Assembly: GCA_020200935.1 (NCBI GenBank)
Contig: JAIVHR010000172.1
Location: 1-12,093 of the forward strand
Origin: Sphingomonadales bacterium
Lineage (GTDB): Bacteria; Pseudomonadota; Alphaproteobacteria; Sphingomonadales; Sphingomonadaceae
DNA: 12,093 nt
Direction of reading: 5' to 3'
Part shown: positions 8,343 through 12,093 of the stretch, in pieces
Numbering within the stretch: the first letter of the stretch is position 1
Layout of the letters: each line of letters opens with the position of its first letter
Translations under genes and position numbers: made by a program
Notes under the pieces: generated by a model
Database searches by the model: none
What the model saw: the letters and a program-made list of their open reading frames with translations, nothing else
Told to the model about the DNA's origin: nothing

Positions 8343-8369
8343 GGGCCGGCCCTGGAAAGACGCCGGCCC
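8343..8369. other. GC-rich hairpin directly after the recA stop
   Basis: GGGCCGGC (8343-8350) and GCCGGCCC (8362-8369) form a perfect 8-bp stem with an 11-nt loop, only seven bases after the recA stop codon and just before the intrinsic terminator. It has no T tract; it may act as a 3' stabilising stem. Confidence 0.5.
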
Positions 8370-8376
8370 GGGGGGC

Positions 8377-9450
8377 TTACTCGTCGTCCTGGGGGCCGGG
8401 CCCGGCGATCATCTCCTCGGCGACATCGTCCTCCTTGCCGCGGATCGCCTTTTCGATGCGGTCGGAGATCTCGGGATTTTCCTTGAGGAAGATCTTCGCA
8501 TTTTCGCGGCCCTGGCCGATCCGCGTCGAATCATAGGAATACCAGGAGCCCGATTTTTCGACGATTCCCGCGGTGACGCCGAGATCGAGGATCTCCCCGA
8601 CCTTGGAGATGCCCTCGCCATACATGATGTCGAATTCGACCTGCTTGAAGGGCGGCGCGACCTTGTTCTTGACCACTTTCACCCGGGTCGAATTGCCGAC
8701 AATATCCTCGCGATCCTTGATCTGGCCGATGCGGCGGATGTCGAGCCGGACGCTCGCATAGAATTTGAGCGCGTTGCCGCCCGAGGTGGTTTCCGGGCTG
8801 CCGTACATGACGCCGATCTTCATCCGGATCTGGTTGATGAAGACGACCATGCATTGCGAGCGGCTGATCGAGCCGGTGAGCTTTCTCAATGCCTGGCTCA
8901 TCAACCGCGCCTGCAAGCCGACATGGCTGTCGCCCATCTCGCCTTCGATCTCGGCGCGGGGCACCAAGGCGGCGACCGAATCGACGACGAGAATGTCGAT
9001 CGCGTTCGATCGCACCAAGGTATCGGCAATCTCGAGCGCCTGTTCGCCGGTATCGGGCTGCGAGACGACGAGCTCGTCGATATCGACACCGAGCTTCTTT
9101 GCGTAACCGGGATCGAGCGCATGCTCGGCATCGACGAAGGCCGCCGTGCCGCCGGCCTTCTGCGCTTCGGCGATCGCATGCAGCGCCAGGGTCGTCTTGC
9201 CCGAGCTTTCGGGTCCGTAAATCTCGATCACCCGGCCCCTGGGCAGCCCGCCGATGCCGAGCGCGATGTCGAGCCCCAGCGATCCGGTCGAGATCGATTC
9301 GATCTCGAGCGCCTCGCGCGACCCCAATTTCATCGCCGAGCCCTTCCCGAAGGCCCGGTCGATCTGTGCGAGCGCCGCGTCGAGCGCCTTCTGCCGGTCG
9401 GAATTGTTCATCTTGCTATCGGAATCGATGACCTTGAGATGGGCCGCCAT
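8377..9450 (-). CDS. recA: Recombinase RecA
   Basis: DNA strand-exchange protein and LexA co-protease, central to homologous recombination and SOS induction. The 357 residues match the usual length. Walker A is GPESSGKTT (79-87), the catalytic glutamate lies in AEHALD (E109), and Walker B is ILVVDSV (153-159). Other landmarks are the L1 region [28 protein letters not shown] (164-191) and [27 protein letters not shown] (204-230), covering loop L2. The tail is acidic ([13 protein letters not shown]). The reading frame stays open upstream to 9804, but ATG 9450 is chosen because it gives a RecA-like N-terminus and has GAGGGGAGA 7-8 bases upstream. A second in-frame ATG ([10 protein letters not shown], residue 14) is less likely. 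Its promoter carries an alphaproteobacterial LexA box. Terminator hairpins follow the stop at 8377. Confidence 0.99.
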   Translation of the reverse strand: MAAHLKVIDSDSKMNNSDRQKALDAALAQIDRAFGKGSAMKLGSREALEIESISTGSLGLDIALGIGGLPRGRVIEIYGPESSGKTTLALHAIAEAQKAGGTAAFVDAEHALDPGYAKKLGVDIDELVVSQPDTGEQALEIADTLVRSNAIDILVVDSVAALVPRAEIEGEMGDSHVGLQARLMSQALRKLTGSISRSQCMVVFINQIRMKIGVMYGSPETTSGGNALKFYASVRLDIRRIGQIKDREDIVGNSTRVKVVKNKVAPPFKQVEFDIMYGEGISKVGEILDLGVTAGIVEKSGSWYSYDSTRIGQGRENAKIFLKENPEISDRIEKAIRGKEDDVAEEMIAGPGPQDDE

Positions 9451-9501
9451 GTGGTTTCTCCCCTCGTAATTCCTCGGCGCCGATGCTTCAACGCCGAAAC
9501 C

Positions 9502-9539
9502 CTTGTACACATTTTGTTCGCGCAGAACAAGAGAAGAAC
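9502..9539 (-). promoter_or_regulatory. recA promoter with alphaproteobacterial SOS (LexA) box
   Basis: On the minus strand GTTC-TTCTCTT-GTTC (9525-9539) is an exact GTTC-N7-GTTC direct repeat, the LexA site of Alphaproteobacteria. Its second half is part of a -35 element TTGTTC (9525-9530), followed after exactly 17 bp by a -10 element TACAAG (9502-9507). LexA binding would block RNA polymerase directly. A third half-site in opposite orientation, GAAC at 9516-9519 (minus strand), forms a TGTTC-N5-GAACA type inverted repeat with the second half. The expected start gives a leader of about 45 nt. Confidence 0.88.
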
Positions 9540-9544
9540 ATAAA

Positions 9545-9895
9545 TCACGTTTCGAGCGCCTTCGCACACGCTTCGCCGACGCTGTCGAGGGTGAAGGGCT
9601 TGTAAAGGAAAGGGCGGTGACGGTGGCGACCGGGCGGGGTGTCGAGCTGTCCGCCGCTGGCGAAAACGAAGGGAATGCCGGCATCGTCGAGCGCATCGGC
9701 GATCGGCCAGCTGGTCTCGCCGTCACGCAGATTGACGTCGAGGATCGCGAAATCGAAGGCGCCGGCCTTGATCGCCCTTTGCGCCTCTGCAACAGTGTCG
9801 GCATTCGCCGTACAACTGTGATCGAGCATCTCGACGAAATCCTCGAGCATCATCGCGATCAGCGGTTCGTCCTCGACGATCAGAATATTGGCCAT
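9545..9895 (-). CDS. Single-domain response regulator (receiver only)
   Basis: A 116-residue stand-alone CheY-like receiver with no output domain; it probably passes or drains phosphate in a phosphorelay. The acid pocket is E8-D9, the phospho-acceptor D53 (AILDVNL), the switch residue S80 and the conserved lysine K99 (YKPF). The FVFASGG stretch around S80 resembles the FAT GUY motif of alphaproteobacterial single-domain regulators, with Ser for Thr and Gly for Tyr. It is not an obvious CpdR or DivK. ATG 9895 is preferred over an upstream TTG at 9901 because AGGG lies six bases upstream of the ATG but abuts the TTG. It follows cckA with a 59-bp gap on the same strand, suggesting co-transcription; its stop is 5 bp from the recA LexA box. 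Whether CckA or ChpT phosphorylates it is unknown. Confidence 0.9.
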   Translation of the reverse strand: MANILIVEDEPLIAMMLEDFVEMLDHSCTANADTVAEAQRAIKAGAFDFAILDVNLRDGETSWPIADALDDAGIPFVFASGGQLDTPPGRHRHRPFLYKPFTLDSVGEACAKALET

Positions 9896-9954
9896 CGGCA
9901 ACCCTTAGCGACGCACCGCGGCGCGCCCAATCCCCGAGGCAAACGATGGGGGGA

Positions 9955-12093
9955 TCATTTCGTTGCCGGGCGAAGGATCGACTGGACCGCCTCGGCCAGC
10001 TGCTGGACCGAAAAGGGCTTGGGCAGGAAATGGACCTGCTCGATGTCGATCGATTTCCTGAGCTGTTCCTCGGCATATCCCGACATGAAGAGGATGGGCA
10101 CATCGGGCAGGATCTCACGCACCTTCACCCCCATCGCCGGGCCGTCCATGCCGGGCATGACGACGTCGGAGAGGATAAGATCGAAAGCGGTCTCGGCGCG
10201 CTCGACGATTTCGAGCCCCTCCTCACCATCGCGCGCCACGGTGACCTCGTAGCCCTGACGGGTCAGCGCGCGTTCGGCCACCGTCCGGACCATATCCTCG
10301 TCTTCGACCACCAGCACATGACCGCTGCCCCAGGTTTCGATCGCCGCTTCGGGCTTGCGCGGAGTCCGGCGCGCTTCGTCCCGGCGCTCCGGCGGCGCCG
10401 CTGCCTCGTCGACGCTCTGGACCGGGAGATAGATGACGAACTCGGTGCCCTCGCCAGGCTCGCTATGCGCGAAGATGAAGCCGTCCGACTGTTTGACGAT
10501 GCCGTAGACCGTCGACAGGCCGAGCCCCGTCCCCTTCCCCGTCTCCTTGGTGGTGTAGAAGGGTTCGAAGATCTTGGGCAGCGCCTCGGGCGGAATGCCG
10601 GTGCCGGTATCGGCGACGCTCAGGGCGGTATAATCGGCGGGCGGCAGGATATCGCCCTCCATCGCTTCGACATCGGCGGTCGAAACGGCAAAGGTGCGCA
10701 GGGTCAGCGTGCCGCGCCCCTCCTTCTTGGCCTGCATCGCATCGCGCGCGTTGACCGCCAGATTGACGATGACCTGTTCGAGCTGCCCCGGATCGGCGCG
10801 CACCGGCCCGAGGCCGCGGCCGTGATAGACCGACAGCTCGACCGTTTCGCCGAGCAGCCGCTTCAGCAGGTTCGACACCTCGGAGACGACATCGGGCAGC
10901 TGGAGCGTCTGCGGCCGCAAAGTCTGCTGGCGCGAAAAGGCGAGCAGCTGGCGTGTCAGCCCCGCCGCGCGGTTCGAATTCTGCTTGATCTGCTGGATGT
11001 CGTCATAGTCGGAATCGCCGGGCGCGTGGCGCAGCAGCATCAGATCGCAATGGCCGATGATGGCGGTGAGGATGTTGTTGAAATCATGCGCCACGCCGCC
11101 GGCGAGCTGGCCCACCGCCTGCATCTTGGTCTGCTGGGCCAATTGCCGCTTGAGCTTCTCGTCCTCGCTATTGTCCTTGAGGCCGAGCAGCACCGCCGAT
11201 TCGCCGAGCCCTTGCGCGCCGGCGACGGTCAGCGCGATCGGCTCGCCCTCGCGGCGCTTCAGCCGGACCGCGACGTCGGCGGCGACCGCCGGCCGGTTGG
11301 CATAGCGCCGCACAGCATTGGCGACCGCCGACTTGTCTTCATCGACCACAAGATCGCCGGGATAGAGCACGCGCTCCTCCTCCTCGAGCCCGGCGGCGCG
11401 GCGGAAGGCGTCATTCATGAACAACAGCCGCCCGTCGCGTTCGGCGAGCGCCAGGCCGAGCGGCAGCATTTCGAGCAAGGCGAAAATATCCTCGGCCTCG
11501 GTGGCGCCGGCCGGACCCGGACTGGGCGCTTCGTCGAGCAGGAAAAACAACAAAGGCGCATCGTCGCGCGCCTCGAGCGGAACCTGGACGAGGCGCAGCG
11601 CGAGTTCCTCGCCCGCCTCGCGCCGGAAGCCGAGCCGGCGGTCGTCGGTCTCGAGCAACTCGGAAAATTCGCATTCGTGCAACCGCTCGCTGCCGAACGC
11701 CCGTTCGCGAAACACCGCGTTGCCGGCGAGCAGCCTGCCCTCGCCCGATACCAGCGCCGCCATCACGCCCGCCCGCCCGAGCGCCGCGCCGGCCGGCCCG
11801 TCGAGCATCCGCCGCGCCTCGGCCGCCAGATCCTCGCGCACCGTCGGCTTCAGCCGCCAGACGAGAAAGTCCTCCTTTTCTCCGCCACGCGTGACCACGG
11901 CGTCGAAGCTGCCCTGCGCCGCCGCGATCCCCGTCGCCTCGCCGCGTCCGTCGCGCCAGGCCGCCCGGCCGGCGGCGGTCAGCGCCTCGCGCGCCGGCTC
12001 GCCGACCGGCAGCCCCGGCGGCGTCGAATCGCCGGGAAAGGCGATCTCGAATCCGCGATTTGCGGCGAGTAGCTGACCTTCGGCATTGGTGAT
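9955..12093 (-). CDS. cckA: Cell-cycle hybrid histidine kinase CckA, C-terminal part (5' end outside window)
   Basis: Hybrid kinase/phosphatase that, in Caulobacter and relatives, feeds phosphate through ChpT to CtrA and CpdR. The frame is open to the right edge, giving 712 residues; the GTG at 11896-11898 is internal and would wrongly truncate the gene. Numbering within the fragment: PAS-like sensor regions at about 100-190 and 200-305 (LALAERDGRLLFMNDAF), the DHp helix KMQAVGQLAGGVAHDFNN with phospho-acceptor H336, then the strongly CckA-like ILTAIIGHCDLMLLRH. The ATPase domain has the N box NLAVNARDAM, the G1 box DTGTGIP and KGTGLGLS. A C-terminal receiver (about 590-705) has acceptor D643 (LSDVVMPGMDG) and K692 (LPKPFS). 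The N-terminal membrane segments expected for CckA lie outside. The stop is TGA 9955-9957. The single-domain receiver gene follows downstream. Confidence 0.95.
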   Translation of the reverse strand: MTNAEGQLLAANRGFEIAFPGDSTPPGLPVGEPAREALTAAGRAAWRDGRGEATGIAAAQGSFDAVVTRGGEKEDFLVWRLKPTVREDLAAEARRMLDGPAGAALGRAGVMAALVSGEGRLLAGNAVFRERAFGSERLHECEFSELLETDDRRLGFRREAGEELALRLVQVPLEARDDAPLLFFLLDEAPSPGPAGATEAEDIFALLEMLPLGLALAERDGRLLFMNDAFRRAAGLEEEERVLYPGDLVVDEDKSAVANAVRRYANRPAVAADVAVRLKRREGEPIALTVAGAQGLGESAVLLGLKDNSEDEKLKRQLAQQTKMQAVGQLAGGVAHDFNNILTAIIGHCDLMLLRHAPGDSDYDDIQQIKQNSNRAAGLTRQLLAFSRQQTLRPQTLQLPDVVSEVSNLLKRLLGETVELSVYHGRGLGPVRADPGQLEQVIVNLAVNARDAMQAKKEGRGTLTLRTFAVSTADVEAMEGDILPPADYTALSVADTGTGIPPEALPKIFEPFYTTKETGKGTGLGLSTVYGIVKQSDGFIFAHSEPGEGTEFVIYLPVQSVDEAAAPPERRDEARRTPRKPEAAIETWGSGHVLVVEDEDMVRTVAERALTRQGYEVTVARDGEEGLEIVERAETAFDLILSDVVMPGMDGPAMGVKVREILPDVPILFMSGYAEEQLRKSIDIEQVHFLPKPFSVQQLAEAVQSILRPATK

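Noticed and set aside
8224..9543. 439-codon open frame antisense to recA
   Set aside because: recA is certain on the minus strand, and this frame runs through the recA terminator and the SOS promoter.
9451..9804. N-terminal extension of the recA frame by 118 codons
   Set aside because: It runs through the SOS promoter and overlaps the receiver gene in another frame. The ATG at 9450 has a strong ribosome site and gives the normal RecA N-terminus.
9946..12072. 708-codon open frame antisense to cckA
   Set aside because: The opposite strand encodes a complete set of kinase and receiver motifs. The antisense product has composition typical of a high-GC shadow frame.
1..12093. CRISPR array, tRNA/rRNA, insertion sequence or prophage
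   Set aside because: I saw no regularly spaced repeats, no tRNA cloverleaf, and no transposase or phage-like protein in any frame.

Overview
This window looks like core chromosome from a high-GC alphaproteobacterium, most likely a member of the Sphingomonadales. The evidence is a CckA-type hybrid kinase, an alphaproteobacterial SOS box (GTTC-N7-GTTC) in front of recA, and two interspersed repeats that I recall from sphingomonad genomes. One of these reads [10 protein letters not shown] and the other TPAQAGA when translated. The family assignment is from memory and was not searched.

Layout, left to right: (1) the 3' three quarters of an NADP-dependent isocitrate dehydrogenase gene (+), cut by the window edge; (2) a palindromic repeat with a perfect 17-bp stem, whose right arm supplies the stop codon of the next gene; (3) a convergent FAD-dependent monooxygenase gene (-); (4) a KefB-type cation:proton antiporter (+), divergent from the monooxygenase by only 29 bp; (5) alaS (-), whose stop codon interlocks with that of the antiporter in a palindromic CTAG; (6) a 206-bp gap holding a sphingomonad repeat; (7) a glutathione S-transferase-like gene (-); (8) a PEGA-like lipoprotein gene (-) with its own terminator; (9) recA (-) with a strong terminator and an SOS-regulated promoter; (10) a stand-alone receiver-domain response regulator (-); (11) cckA (-), running off the right edge.

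From alaS to the right edge all genes are on the minus strand, so transcription runs from cckA toward alaS. It is broken by terminators after recA and after the lipoprotein gene. cckA and the response regulator (59-bp gap) look like one unit. The LexA box of recA begins 5 bp after the response-regulator stop, with no terminator between, so cell-cycle kinase transcripts could read into recA. The genes mix central metabolism (icd), translation (alaS), DNA repair (recA), cell-cycle signalling (cckA, response regulator), detoxification (GST) and ion homeostasis (KefB-like).

I see no mobile element, CRISPR array, tRNA, rRNA or phage gene. I found no clear-cut new multi-gene system. The points most worth following are the cckA-receiver-recA arrangement with its compact SOS promoter, the two repeats that shape gene ends or leaders, and the possibly leaderless antiporter promoter.
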